Origin: Candidatus Nomurabacteria bacterium
GTDB taxonomy: Bacteria > Patescibacteriota > Minisyncoccia > Phycocordibacterales > UBA9973
Length of the DNA stretch: 10,422 bases
Direction of reading: 5' to 3'
Assembly: GCA_021413565.1 (NCBI GenBank)
Contig: JAIOQC010000025.1
Location: 1 to 10,422 of the forward strand
Part shown: positions 1 to 8,706 of the stretch, piece after piece
Numbering within the stretch: the first letter of the stretch is position 1
Layout of the letters: every line of letters begins with the position of its first letter
Made by a program: the position numbers and the translations under genes
Notes under the pieces: model-generated
What the model saw: the letters and a program-made list of their open reading frames with translations, nothing else
Database searches by the model: none
What the model was told of the DNA's origin: nothing

Positions 1-27
1 CAAATTTAAAATTTAAAGTGAAAAAGC

Positions 28-54
28 TTGCAAAAAATCTAAATAAGATACAAT
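28..54 (+). promoter_or_regulatory. possible sigma70-type promoter for a short rightward transcript
   Basis: A TTGCAA box (28-33) is followed after 15 bp by TACAAT (49-54), five of six matches to the -10 consensus, in very AT-rich DNA. Transcription would start near 61 and meet the strong hairpin at 171-212, giving an RNA of about 150 nt with no convincing reading frame. The spacing is short and AT-rich DNA produces such boxes by chance, so this is a weak call. Confidence 0.3.
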
Positions 55-170
55 ATACCTTTTTAAAAACCAATCTTTTTTAGTAGCTTAAAACCTTTTA
101 CCTAAAACTAGGCACAAAAATATACCCATTATGCTCTCGTATTATGGTTCCAACTTCGTTCACTAAGTCG

Positions 171-212
171 CGCAAAAACAAAAACACCTTTTAGGTGTTT
201 TTTGTTTTTGCG
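171..212. terminator. bidirectional intrinsic terminator hairpin
   Basis: A 19-nt left arm (171-189) and a 20-nt right arm (193-212) are inverted repeats with a 3-nt loop and a single unpaired T. The core pairs CACCT with AGGTG, and both outer arms are runs of A or T. Either strand therefore gives a GC-poor stem followed by a T-rich tract. Read rightward it would end whatever enters from the left edge. Read leftward it lies immediately 3' of the structured block at 212-380. Confidence 0.8.
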
Positions 213-380
213 GCTGAGGAAGGTCTGGGAGACCTTCCGTATGGGTGCTGACGACCGATTGAGATTTTTATAAGTCTGAAGGACGTAATAAAAATCCAAT
301 TGGTGTACCGTTCATGTAATGAAAAGCACCCTGAATTATCCAATCGGTATACTGTTCCTGTAAGGAAAGCCCCATCAGCC
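212..380. ncRNA. candidate structured RNA, strand unresolved
   Basis: This non-coding stretch folds into a nested, branched structure. An outer stem GGCTGA (212-217) with TCAGCC (375-380) encloses four elements: a perfect 9-bp hairpin (218-226 with 230-238), a GGGTGC/GCACCC stem (243-248 with 326-331), a long hairpin (255-261 with 297-303 continued by 263-271 with 288-296), and two short triloop hairpins (311-323 and 355-367). The two triloop hairpins are imperfect copies and differ by a compensatory A-T to C-G change. One pair of the long hairpin is G-U on the plus strand but A-C on the minus strand, favouring plus. A promoter-like sequence (414-444) and the terminator at 171-212 would make a complete unit on the minus strand, favouring minus. 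I recognise no known RNA family. Confidence 0.45.
295..373. repeat. imperfect tandem repeat of about 36 nt, two copies
   Basis: Copy one spans 295-330 and copy two 339-373. They share TCCAAT, then GG, TAC, GTTC, TGTAA, GAAA and a C-rich end, differing at about seven positions including one indel. Each copy contains a 5-bp triloop hairpin. The repeat lies inside the candidate structured RNA and looks like an internal duplication of one of its arms. Confidence 0.65.
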
Positions 381-413
381 TTACGAAAATTCCGTAGCGA
401 CGTCGAGAAATTA

Positions 414-444
414 TTTGTAACCAACACTCCATCGAAATTGACAA
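414..444 (-). promoter_or_regulatory. possible leftward promoter for the structured RNA
   Basis: On the minus strand TTGTCA (444-439, five of six to consensus) is followed after 19 bp by TACAAA (419-414). A start near 407 would give an RNA of roughly 230 nt containing the whole folded block and ending at the 171-212 hairpin. The -35 overlaps the -35 of the rightward promoter. The long spacer and four-of-six -10 make this tentative. Confidence 0.3.
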
Positions 445-468
445 AAACCCAAAAAATGTTAATATAGT
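438..468 (+). promoter_or_regulatory. promoter of the 137-aa gene
   Basis: A perfect TTGACA (438-443) is followed by TATAGT (463-468, five of six, 19-bp spacer) or the overlapping TAATAT (460-465, 16-bp spacer). The start would fall near 475, leaving a leader of about 20 nt before the ATG at 496. No clear Shine-Dalgarno sequence is present, only an A-rich stretch. Confidence 0.6.
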
Positions 469-495
469 AATAAACGAACTTAAAACTAAAAAGAA

Positions 496-909
496 ATGAG
501 CCCACTAATTCACACACCTAATGCTGCAAAAAGTCTGGAAAATAGTAAGGAAATTATTGAAAAAATTACTCAGATAATAAAAGATTCATTGTCTAAAGTA
601 AAAAAAGATAATCCAGACTTAATATTTAATATCCAACAAACCAGAGAAAAATTTGAAGTCCTTCTGGTTGAAACGCACACGGGCAAAGAATATAATTTGC
701 CAATAGTCAGCGTAGAATTGGCTAATACATATGCTAAAAGATTTCTAACTGAACTAATCTGGTCAGTAAAATTAACACTTCTATGTGGTAAAAATTCTGA
801 CAATAAGGATAATGATCTTTGGGTAGAATTAATAGAAAATGGTGAGATGGCAGAAGACATTAAACAGTCCATCGAATCTGGTATGAAATTGTACATCAAA
901 AAATCCTGA
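496..909 (+). CDS. hypothetical protein, 137 aa
   Basis: I do not recognise this protein. It has no signal peptide or membrane segment and is rich in Lys, Glu, Asn and Ile. Residues 10-40 look like a charged amphipathic helix, followed by an alternating segment (about 43-75) suggesting beta strands and a helix-rich end. It contains one Cys (in LLCGK) and no obvious catalytic motif. The rightward frame is preferred over the overlapping antisense frame (570-899) because it starts just after a good promoter and ends just before a terminator, and because its composition is typical of a soluble protein. The TGA stop lies in a small hairpin (905-918). It is the only rightward gene in the window and is insulated by hairpins on both sides, so it is probably transcribed alone. 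Confidence 0.7.
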   Translation: MSPLIHTPNAAKSLENSKEIIEKITQIIKDSLSKVKKDNPDLIFNIQQTREKFEVLLVETHTGKEYNLPIVSVELANTYAKRFLTELIWSVKLTLLCGKNSDNKDNDLWVELIENGEMAEDIKQSIESGMKLYIKKS

Positions 910-927
910 ATAATCAGGGAAAAAATT

Positions 928-962
928 AAAGTCCCCTATTGCTTTTGCAAATAGGGGGCTTT
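928..962. terminator. bidirectional terminator between convergent genes
   Basis: The left arm 928-942 and right arm 947-962 form a stem with CCCCTATT paired to AATAGGGG, one bulged A, one G-T wobble and a 4-nt loop. The stem ends in AAAG/CTTT, so both strands have a T-rich side. It sits 18 nt after the rightward stop at 909 and abuts the leftward stop at 963, serving both convergent genes. Confidence 0.85.
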
Positions 963-1577
963 CTATATTACATTCAATTCTTCAAAAGTATTTTGGAACA
1001 TTCGAATCACACGTCGTCCTTCTACTTGGGTTAGAGGAAAATCAAGACCAGCGTGTGCTATTTGATTACGGACTATATGTGCATCCCATGCATTCTGAAT
1101 TGTAGAGAGTCCACCTGATTTAGCACCTTCGAGTAATTCACTGAGTGTATCCCCTGAAAAACCTCTTTCTCTTAGTGTCTCTTCGAGCATTGAGTCAGCC
1201 TCAATAATTGCTACACGCCAATCAGACTCATTAGAACTTTCAATTAAAGTAAGAATATAATGCCAACGAGGATTTTCATTCTTCTCTGCTTCTTTTCTTC
1301 GAGCAAGCGCAGCTTTGATTTCATGATCTAATTCATGATGTTCATGCAGTTGAATTTCCCACATTCGAACAAGTGAATATAATATAAGGGCAACACAAAT
1401 AATAGACAGAAAAGCAGAAATAATACCAATAGTAACCCAGTTATTTACATCCAAAAAGAAATTAATAATTGGATTAATAACATTAAAAATCTTATTGAAA
1501 AGATATTCGATGTTCAAATATGATGGTTCAAAGAGTGGTTTTTCAAGTAATGGTTGTACAATATCCGTTTGTTGCAT
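963..1577 (-). CDS. membrane-anchored protein with HEPN-like domain, 204 aa
   Basis: The protein has a hydrophobic transmembrane segment at about residues 47-71, then a charged, His- and Glu-rich linker (78-100) and a helical soluble domain. Near the end it carries R170-N-Q-I-A-H175, which fits the R-X4-6-H signature of HEPN domains, where Arg and His form a ribonuclease active site or a nucleotide-binding surface. The preceding helix (WRVAIIEADSMLEE) and the WDAHIVRN stretch match a class of HEPN-like proteins that I associate with CPR genomes; that is recollection, not a search. The TM segment near the N terminus suggests a cytoplasmic domain tethered to the inner face. The start lies 9 bp after the gatA stop with only a weak GAAG ahead of it, suggesting co-transcription with gatCA. 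Its biochemical role is unknown. Confidence 0.75.
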   Translation of the reverse strand: MQQTDIVQPLLEKPLFEPSYLNIEYLFNKIFNVINPIINFFLDVNNWVTIGIISAFLSIICVALILYSLVRMWEIQLHEHHELDHEIKAALARRKEAEKNENPRWHYILTLIESSNESDWRVAIIEADSMLEETLRERGFSGDTLSELLEGAKSGGLSTIQNAWDAHIVRNQIAHAGLDFPLTQVEGRRVIRMFQNTFEELNVI

Positions 1578-1586
1578 ACAACTTCA

Positions 1587-3002
1587 TTATATCAATTTTT
1601 CGAAATCTTTCCCAATAGTAAAAAGAATATCTTCTCTAAAATATGGGGCCATTATGTGTAAGCCCAGTGGCAAGCCATCATTTGTTGTACCTGAAGGAAT
1701 TGAAATAGCTGGAATACCTGCAATATTGGCCGGTACAGTAAACAAGTCAGACATATACATCGCTATTGGGTCATTAGTCTTCTCACCAAATTTAAATGGT
1801 GGAAATGGTGATGATGGAGTAATAATTGCATCAACAGACAAAAAGGCTGAAACTAATTCTGCTTTAATAGCATTGCGAACTTTTACAGCATTATTATAGT
1901 AAGCATCATAATATCCATGTGAAAGAATATAAGTACCGAGCAAAATACGACGACGAACTTCTTTACCAAATCCTTGTCCCCGACTTTTTGCATATACATC
2001 AAATAATTTATCAGCTTCAACAGATAAGCCATATCTAATACCATCAAGACGAGCCAAGTTACTTGAAACTTCAGCTGGCATAATAATGTAATAAACAGCC
2101 AATGAATATTTAATTAAAGGTAGTGAAATATCTACAAGTTCATAACCTGCATTTTTAAGTTTCTCACAACTTGCATTGAAATTCGCCAACACTTCCTCAT
2201 TAATACCACCACCTGCAAGAAATGATTGCGGTATGCCAATCTTCTTTTTAAGTGGAGTGGGGCTAGTACGATTTTCTTTCTTCACTGAGGTACTGTCCAT
2301 TGAATCATAATCATTCATCGCTTCAAAAAGTATTTGAGTATCACTTACATTTTTACTAAGTGTACCAACTTGATCCAAAGAACTCGCCATTGCTATAATT
2401 CCAAATCGAGATACGGCTCCATATGTAGGTTTGAGTCCTACAAGCCCTGTAAATGCTGCTGGCTGACGAATAGAACCACCAGTATCACTACCTAAGGAAA
2501 CTAATGCACCATCCATAGCAACTGACGCGGCTGAGCCACCAGAAGAACCACCTGGAACATAATCTGGATTAATTGGATTGAGAGTCACACCATAAGCACT
2601 ATTTTCAGTTGATGAACCCATAGCAAATTCATCCATATTGGTGCGACCAATAAAAACTACTCCTTGTTTTTTTAAATATTTAACTACACCTGAATCATAA
2701 GTCGCCACATACTTCTCTAAAATTTTTGAAGAAGCAGAAGCAATATGACCATCAAAAAGCATATTGTCCTTAAGTGCCACTGGTATACCAGTCATCAAAG
2801 TGGCCGTGCCATTCTTAAACATTTCTTCGGCATGCTTTGCTTGCGTAAATACATCATCATAAACTTCTAAATATGCATTAGTATTTTTATTTTTCTCTTC
2901 AATTACCTTAAGATACTCTGTAACCAAGTCAGTCACAGAATACTCTCCTTTAGAAAGAGATTCATGAACTTTTTCTATTGTAAGACTTTTTAAATCAATC
3001 AT
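1587..3002 (-). CDS. gatA: Asp-tRNA(Asn)/Glu-tRNA(Gln) amidotransferase subunit A
   Basis: GatA is the glutaminase subunit of the GatCAB complex. It releases ammonia from glutamine, which GatB uses to convert misacylated Glu-tRNA(Gln) or Asp-tRNA(Asn) to the correct amidated tRNA. The amidase-signature fold is clear: Lys78 in PVALKDN, Ser153 in the GGSSGGS loop and Ser177 in GSDTGGSIRQ match the Ser-cisSer-Lys triad. The 471-aa length is slightly below the usual 480-490. Its ATG overlaps the gatC stop by four bases (ATGA), indicating translational coupling. gatB is not in the window; the next gene downstream is the HEPN-like membrane protein, so the third subunit must be encoded elsewhere. 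Confidence 0.97.
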   Translation of the reverse strand: MIDLKSLTIEKVHESLSKGEYSVTDLVTEYLKVIEEKNKNTNAYLEVYDDVFTQAKHAEEMFKNGTATLMTGIPVALKDNMLFDGHIASASSKILEKYVATYDSGVVKYLKKQGVVFIGRTNMDEFAMGSSTENSAYGVTLNPINPDYVPGGSSGGSAASVAMDGALVSLGSDTGGSIRQPAAFTGLVGLKPTYGAVSRFGIIAMASSLDQVGTLSKNVSDTQILFEAMNDYDSMDSTSVKKENRTSPTPLKKKIGIPQSFLAGGGINEEVLANFNASCEKLKNAGYELVDISLPLIKYSLAVYYIIMPAEVSSNLARLDGIRYGLSVEADKLFDVYAKSRGQGFGKEVRRRILLGTYILSHGYYDAYYNNAVKVRNAIKAELVSAFLSVDAIITPSSPFPPFKFGEKTNDPIAMYMSDLFTVPANIAGIPAISIPSGTTNDGLPLGLHIMAPYFREDILFTIGKDFEKLI

Positions 3003-3277
3003 AATATCTGTTTTACTTTTAGGAATCCATCTTGTGAATCTGGCATTTGTTTAATGATTTTTTCAGTATATTCTCCAGGAGTATTTGTGACCACATCATC
3101 ACGCATTACATTTTGAACTAAGTGAGATTCTGCAATATCGCCGAGATTAGCTACTTCTTGGACTTGGGCCACATATGCCAAAATAGGCTCAAAATCATTG
3201 GCCATTTCTGTCAGTTCTTCATCGCTCATGTCCACACGGGCCATAACTGCTAATTTCTTGATATCTTCTAATTTCAT
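2999..3277 (-). CDS. gatC: Asp-tRNA(Asn)/Glu-tRNA(Gln) amidotransferase subunit C
   Basis: GatC is the small subunit that wraps around the GatA-GatB interface and stabilises the complex. The 92-aa length is typical. It starts with the usual MKLEDIKKLAVMARVDMSDEE region, a helix followed by the LA-LARL-like segment of the family. The middle contains the EPILAYVAQVQEV helix, and the C-terminal half has the expected acidic DDVV segment and an aromatic/Gln-rich tail. It heads the gatC-gatA unit and overlaps gatA by four bases. A promoter with an extended -10 lies so close upstream that the message would begin at or next to the ATG. No Shine-Dalgarno sequence is present. Confidence 0.95.
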   Translation of the reverse strand: MKLEDIKKLAVMARVDMSDEELTEMANDFEPILAYVAQVQEVANLGDIAESHLVQNVMRDDVVTNTPGEYTEKIIKQMPDSQDGFLKVKQIL

Positions 3278-3283
3278 ATGATT

Positions 3284-3312
3284 AGAATAGCATATTTTTA
3301 AGGTTATTTGAA
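3284..3312 (-). promoter_or_regulatory. gatC promoter, probably leaderless
   Basis: On the minus strand TTCAAA (3312-3307) is followed by a 17-bp spacer and TATTCT (3289-3284), with TG one base upstream of the -10 as in extended -10 promoters. Only six bases separate the -10 from the gatC ATG at 3277, so the predicted start coincides with the start codon. Confidence 0.55.
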
Positions 3313-3334
3313 ATCAGATTCTCTAATATAAAAA

Positions 3335-5930
<2,596 letters not shown>

Positions 5931-5932
5931 AA

Positions 5933-6559
5933 TTATTGTTTTTGCCAATTTAACAAACTGGTCTGTAATGACCGACTACGGACCAAGTTTCCATTTAGCC
6001 ATTCAACTTTTACTTGAATATCAAGTTCATCAGGACGAGCCGGATTTACTTGCATTAATATCTGTCTTTTGAAATTGGTAGTTGCATATCCAGTTGGTAC
6101 TTTGTAAGTGTAGAAAGTATTATTTGAAGCTAAAGAATCATAATTAAATGTTGGGCATCTTAATGTCCCAAAAGCAGGTGAAGTATTGCAAAAATAAGCA
6201 GTTGGATTTGCGTCAGAAAATTCAATGTAACAACCATAATTGGAACCAATAGAATCAAAACAAGTTCCAGAAGAAACTCCACTATTGTAACCATATTTAT
6301 TCAAGAATATCACCCATCCATCATTGAGTGTCGGGTCATTATTTAAAAATGCAGTAGTATCACGGTCATTGCGAAAATAATCAGCGGCCTCTTGTAATAA
6401 ATAATTGGCTGTAATTTCATTGCGTGCATATCTAGCAGAAAATAAACTACTAGCATTCAAACTCAAAAGTCCTGTAAGAGCAAAAGTTAAAACAAAAACT
6501 GCTACCATTGTCTCGATGATTGTAAATCCACTATTATTTTTTATAATTTGTATTTTCAT
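5933..6559 (-). CDS. PilV-like minor type IV pilin / pseudopilin, 208 aa
   Basis: The leader MKIQIIKNNSG ends at Gly11 and is followed by FTIIETMVAVFVLTFALTGLL, with Glu at mature position 5 and a hydrophobic helix to about residue 32. This is the N-methylation motif processed by PilD, and the IIETMVAVFVL pattern is closest to PilV/GspI. The globular part contains Cys pairs (GTCFDSIGSNYGC, FCNTS, RCPTF) and a late LVRSRSLQTSLLNW segment. The ATG at 6559 lies one base after the upstream stop; longer in-frame starts give a poor N terminus inside the neighbouring gene. It is co-transcribed with the other minor pilins and would be incorporated into, or initiate, the pilus. Confidence 0.82.
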   Translation of the reverse strand: MKIQIIKNNSGFTIIETMVAVFVLTFALTGLLSLNASSLFSARYARNEITANYLLQEAADYFRNDRDTTAFLNNDPTLNDGWVIFLNKYGYNSGVSSGTCFDSIGSNYGCYIEFSDANPTAYFCNTSPAFGTLRCPTFNYDSLASNNTFYTYKVPTGYATTNFKRQILMQVNPARPDELDIQVKVEWLNGNLVRSRSLQTSLLNWQKQ

Positions 6560-6560
6560 A

Positions 6561-7157
6561 TTATTCTGATGAACGCTGTGATGCCATGGTTTGAATTGCA
6601 AAAGAAGTTGGTACATCTTTATTTGTAACTGTTCCTTCCATAAGGATAAACACACTTGGTTGGATAGTATCAGCAGGATCAGAGCCATTCACAAAAAATT
6701 TCAAAACTTGAATATCAACATTACTGGCTACTATATCAACACAAGGTGCAGTTGCAGTGCAACGCTGTAATGTATTCGTACCATCACCACGGGGAGCACT
6801 CTGGTATGCCACTGCACCACTTGTAACGAGTGAACTTTCTGCAGGTGTAAAAGCCACCTTACTACCATATGTATTACCACTTGGTGGACAATCAATCGGT
6901 GATGGTGTAAGCGCCAAATCCACTGACAGACCTGGTAAGATACAAGAATAATTTGTACCAATACGCAAAGAACGAGTAATTGTATCCATAGCAAAATTCA
7001 CATTGTCCATCGCTTCACGTAAACCCTGAGATTTTTTAGCAGAGTTTGAAGATGTCACAATTGAACTCATCGCCATGAGCATAATGATAATAAAGATTGA
7101 TGTCGCAACCATCAATTCTATAAGAGTAAAACCTTTTGTAAAAATAAATTTTTTCAT
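6561..7157 (-). CDS. PilW-like minor type IV pilin / pseudopilin, 198 aa
   Basis: The leader MKKFIFTKG ends at Gly9, followed by FTLIELMVATSIFIIIMLMAMSSIV, a textbook class III signal with Glu5. The mature domain starts with a helix (SAKKSQGLREAMDNVNFAMDTITRSLR) typical of PilW/GspJ-like pseudopilins, then a Ser/Thr/Pro-rich, probably beta-rich region with Cys in CILPG, DCPPS and the CTATAPC pair. The ATG at 7157 lies one base after the upstream stop; an in-frame extension to 7244 would overlap the upstream gene and hide the signal peptide. Its position between GspH-like and PilV-like genes matches the usual minor pilin order. Confidence 0.82.
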   Translation of the reverse strand: MKKFIFTKGFTLIELMVATSIFIIIMLMAMSSIVTSSNSAKKSQGLREAMDNVNFAMDTITRSLRIGTNYSCILPGLSVDLALTPSPIDCPPSGNTYGSKVAFTPAESSLVTSGAVAYQSAPRGDGTNTLQRCTATAPCVDIVASNVDIQVLKFFVNGSDPADTIQPSVFILMEGTVTNKDVPTSFAIQTMASQRSSE

Positions 7158-7158
7158 A

Positions 7159-7839
7159 TTATTGAACACTAATCTGACCAGTACTCCAAATAGTAATATC
7201 TTTTTTAGTAAAACCAACTTCTTCGTTGTAATTTGATATTTCAACTCTTACATTGGAAATACCAGTAGAACTATCACAAGATGAACTAGACGGAGATGAT
7301 CTATAGCAAAAATATGCATCTGGATTAGGCCGTAAAAACATTATATCTACAACTCCACCGACTGGCAGTGCAGTTGAACTACCACTTAGATAAATACCTG
7401 AAATCTCATCCGCACTAGAAATAGTTAAAATCTCACTGCATTCATTGGTTGATGACACATTAGAACTGCAAGGATTTCCATCTGAATCATACATCTTGTC
7501 TCCAGAAACATCGGTAAATAACAAGAAAGATTTATTAGAACCATTATATTGATTAGAAACTGGCATACGGTCTGTTGAAAAATGCACGCCATATCCATAA
7601 GAAAAAACAGAATTAGAACTGTAAGCACCTATCGCATAACTTTGTGCACGTCTGACTGATAAAGATATATCACTCGCTAAATTAGTTAATGATGTAGACG
7701 AACGAAAACTACCATAGTCAAACATCACCAATGATGTAACAACAATAAAAATACCCAAAACAACCAGTAATTCAATCATCGTCATACCGGACTGAAAAGA
7801 ATGATGAAAATTATTTATGATTCTTTTAAGATTTTTCAC
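7159..7839 (-). CDS. FimT/GspH-like pseudopilin, 226 aa
   Basis: The leader of 18 residues ends in QSG, followed by MTMIELLVVLGIFIVVTSLVMFDY: Met at mature position 1, Glu at 5, and a hydrophobic helix to about residue 42. The next segment, NLASDISLSVRRAQSYAIGA, is the helix seen in GspH/FimT proteins, which prime type IV pilus or type II secretion fibres. The rest is Ser/Asn-rich with Cys residues near PCSSN, NECSE, FCYRS and SSCDSS. The start is a GTG at 7839, 13 bases after the pilD stop, with no Shine-Dalgarno sequence; no in-frame ATG gives a better signal peptide. It is the first of four pseudopilin genes. Confidence 0.82.
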   Translation of the reverse strand: MKNLKRIINNFHHSFQSGMTMIELLVVLGIFIVVTSLVMFDYGSFRSSTSLTNLASDISLSVRRAQSYAIGAYSSNSVFSYGYGVHFSTDRMPVSNQYNGSNKSFLLFTDVSGDKMYDSDGNPCSSNVSSTNECSEILTISSADEISGIYLSGSSTALPVGGVVDIMFLRPNPDAYFCYRSSPSSSSCDSSTGISNVRVEISNYNEEVGFTKKDITIWSTGQISVQ

Positions 7840-7852
7840 AATTACATTTTAA

Positions 7853-8668
7853 TTAATTAAAAATACTCGCTAAAGAAAATATATCTATGTTATACAAGAA
7901 AGCTACAAGAGTACCTATAATCAAAAATGGTGCAAATGGTACTTCTGTTTTCATATTCATTTTCTTTGAAGAAAGTAACAGTAAAGAAACACTTACAATT
8001 GCTCCAATCCAAAATGATAATGTGACAGCCGTAAGTGCTGTTGAGAGTCCTAGCATCCAACCAATACCAAGTACAAGTTTTGCATCACCAAGACCCATCC
8101 ACGCACCACGAGATACTAACCACAAAAGAGCAAACGGTGAAGCAAGGATTGGACCTGCTAATACATTCATAAATGTTGGTAAGATAAATATTGAGTTAAG
8201 ACCAGTACTATCAATAAAAAGTAATAAGAACGAAATCAGAATAAAAGCGTAAACAAGTTTGTCAGGAATAATCTTGTGCCGAATGTCGTAAACAACAATA
8301 ACCATCAACAAAGAGAACACAAAAGCGTAAATACTCATCAAGAAAATAAATTTAAATTGTGAAATCAGTAATATTGGTAAAAAATGAACTGCCAATAAGG
8401 CAAACAATAGACCAGTTGCCAATTCAACTATTGGATATTGATGAGAAATATTACTTGCACATTTTCTACATTTACCTGATTGAATCAAAAAAGAAAATAC
8501 TGGTATTAATTCATACCAACATAATTTCTTGTTACAAGTCATACAAATAGAACCTCCTTTTACTAAAGTTTTACCAGTATTAAAACGATATATAACTACA
8601 TTCAAAAAACTACCAATAATAGTTCCAAGTAAAAATATAAACACAAAAGCAATTGTTTCCATAATCAT
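7853..8668 (-). CDS. pilD: type IV prepilin peptidase / N-methyltransferase
   Basis: PilD is a membrane aspartic protease (family A24) that cuts the leader from prepilins and methylates the new N-terminal residue. The N-terminal GSFLNVVIYR stretch is the family signature. Two CxxC pairs (C42/C45 and C67/C70) form the cytoplasmic zinc-binding loop linked to methylation. The catalytic aspartates are Asp128 in YDIRHKIIPD and Asp195 in the GLGD motif. At least six hydrophobic segments span the protein, and the conserved PFAPFL motif is near the end. At 271 aa it is of normal length. The ATG at 8668 and another at 8662 are both possible. It serves the pilins encoded around it, and its promoter appears to lie directly against the start codon. 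Confidence 0.95.
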   Translation of the reverse strand: MIMETIAFVFIFLLGTIIGSFLNVVIYRFNTGKTLVKGGSICMTCNKKLCWYELIPVFSFLIQSGKCRKCASNISHQYPIVELATGLLFALLAVHFLPILLISQFKFIFLMSIYAFVFSLLMVIVVYDIRHKIIPDKLVYAFILISFLLLFIDSTGLNSIFILPTFMNVLAGPILASPFALLWLVSRGAWMGLGDAKLVLGIGWMLGLSTALTAVTLSFWIGAIVSVSLLLLSSKKMNMKTEVPFAPFLIIGTLVAFLYNIDIFSLASIFN

Positions 8669-8676
8669 AGTATACC

Positions 8677-8706
8677 ATTGTATAACCTAAAGAAAAACCG
8701 CTTCAA
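8677..8706 (-). promoter_or_regulatory. possible pilD promoter with -35 inside the pilin terminator stem
   Basis: On the minus strand TTGAAG (8706-8701) is followed after 18 bp by TACAAT (8682-8677, five of six). The start would fall at or next to the pilD ATG at 8668, leaving almost no leader. A second -10-like box, TATACT (8674-8669), is placed six bases before the alternative ATG at 8662, the same spacing as at gatC, but it lacks a good -35. Which box is used cannot be decided by eye. Confidence 0.4.

Noticed and set aside
212..238. GAGGAAGGTCTGGG resembling the conserved start of RNase P RNA
   Set aside because: It is part of a simple 9-bp hairpin here, and none of the other conserved RNase P segments follow.
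248..303. CTGACGA followed directly by a hairpin, as in the core of a hammerhead ribozyme
   Set aside because: The GAAA segment required after stem II and a proper cleavage triplet are missing, so the match is to the short CUGANGA core only.
191..517. Leftward open frame of 108 codons across the intergenic region
   Set aside because: It reads through the terminator and structured block, has an aromatic-rich implausible N terminus, and overlaps the promoter of the rightward gene; the folding of the DNA explains the region better.
570..899. Leftward open frame antisense to the 137-aa gene
   Set aside because: It has no promoter or terminator of its own, and the sense frame is better framed by signals.
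963..1577. Toxin-antitoxin reading of the HEPN-like gene
   Set aside because: There is no adjacent MNT nucleotidyltransferase or small antitoxin gene, and the protein carries a transmembrane anchor within a housekeeping operon.
496..3277. Recoded UGA, as in Gracilibacteria and SR1
   Set aside because: UGA ends gatC and the 137-aa gene at expected lengths, and no in-frame UGA occurs within conserved motifs.
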